A stretch of 5,243 nt of DNA, from NCBI GenBank assembly GCA_910588295.1, contig CAJUQO010000093.1, positions 1 to 5,243 on the forward strand, read 5' to 3'. Below are positions 4,957 to 5,243 of this stretch, one piece after another. Source of the stretch: an uncultured Lachnospiraceae bacterium. Its GTDB lineage: Bacteria > Bacillota > Clostridia > Lachnospirales > Lachnospiraceae. A program made the position numbers and the translations under genes. The notes under the pieces were generated by a model. The model searched no databases. It had not been told where the DNA came from and saw nothing but the letters and a program-made list of their open reading frames with translations. Every line of letters begins with the position of its first letter. Position 1 is the stretch's first letter.

Positions 4957-5243
4957 AGTTTATTGCGTTTAAAACCAAAGACGGCGAATTAAAAGGAAAT
5001 ATTTCTTTTTACTGCAGAGCCCTTCGTGTCAGCAGGCAGGGATTTTACCGGTACCTTGCAAATAAAGACCGCCCATGGAAGTACCAGGCTCTGGCAGATG
5101 CCATGATGGAGATCCTTGAGGAAGACGATTGTAATGACACCTACGGCCGGATCCGCATGTATCAGGCATTAATGTTAAAACAGCCTGGAAATGTGGATAT
5201 TCCCAGCGAACGTACTGTTTACCGTGTCATGGAGGATATTGGA
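4953..5243 (+). CDS. IS3-family transposase OrfB, N-terminal part, cut by the window end
   Basis: The 97 visible codons start at an ATG that overlaps the orfA stop (ATGA). They lie in the -1 frame relative to orfA and stay open to the window end. Residues such as ISFYCRALRVSRQGFYRYL are the usual OrfB beginning. DTYGRIRMYQAL and IPSERTVYRVMEDIG match the HTH_21 domain of IS3 OrfB. The catalytic rve domain with the DDE triad should follow but lies outside. OrfB normally works as the C-terminal part of an OrfAB fusion made by frameshifting, so the ATG may serve only for separate OrfB or for translational coupling. Intactness beyond 5243 is unknown. Confidence 0.9.
   Translation, partial: MKFIAFKTKDGELKGNISFYCRALRVSRQGFYRYLANKDRPWKYQALADAMMEILEEDDCNDTYGRIRMYQALMLKQPGNVDIPSERTVYRVMEDIG

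Larger units (their letters stand above)
4546..5243 (+). mobile_element. IS3-family insertion sequence, left end and part of the body
   Basis: The element has the IS3 layout: a small orfA with a helix-turn-helix and leucine zipper, overlapped by orfB one frame back. The left boundary is inferred from loss of flavodoxin homology and from a TG dinucleotide start, TGGTATAAAAAAAG at 4546; other TG starts at 4541 and 4561 are possible. The terminal inverted repeat cannot be confirmed, because the right end lies outside the window. The element points away from, and interrupts, the flavodoxin gene. The two orfs are intact as far as visible, so it may still be mobile. Confidence 0.8.

Noticed and set aside
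1..5243. CRISPR array, tRNA, rRNA, riboswitch or phage attachment site
   Set aside because: I found no regularly spaced repeats, cloverleaf-like sequence, known riboswitch core or integrase gene by reading either strand.

Overview
The window looks like a piece of a mid-GC Firmicutes genome, most likely Lachnospiraceae or a close Clostridia relative. The evidence is indirect: strong AGGAG ribosome sites, a DegV protein of the form common in that group, and remnants of a BlaI/BlaR1 (MecI/MecR1) pair of the 'LHWFNP' type. No 16S or other phylogenetic marker is present.

Layout. All genes except the insertion sequence lie on the minus strand, so transcription runs right to left over positions 4100 to 60. 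From the left: an intrinsic terminator with T-tracts on both sides (59-98); an unrecognised 140-residue protein (107-529); a second terminator (587-624); an unrecognised 197-residue protein (650-1243) with an inverted-repeat leader; a heavily damaged blaR1/mecR1-type gene (about 1426-2861); a 3' stub of a blaI/mecI-type repressor gene (2877-2996); a 14-bp perfect hairpin (3047-3083); an intact degV-family gene (3103-3990) with its own promoter; the 3' half of a flavodoxin/NADPH-dependent FMN reductase gene (4203 to about 4545); and the left end of an IS3-family element on the plus strand (about 4546 to the window end), with orfA complete and orfB cut by the window edge.

The story is gene decay. 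The repressor/sensor-protease operon has lost the repressor's DNA-binding part, the sensor's membrane N-terminus and the sensor's HEXXH zinc site, and it carries at least two further probable frame slips. The flavodoxin gene appears to have lost its 5' half at the point where the IS3 element now sits. The intact cargo is the DegV fatty-acid-binding protein and two orphan small proteins. I see no clear new biological system. The two orphan proteins and the leader before the second one are the parts whose role I cannot explain.
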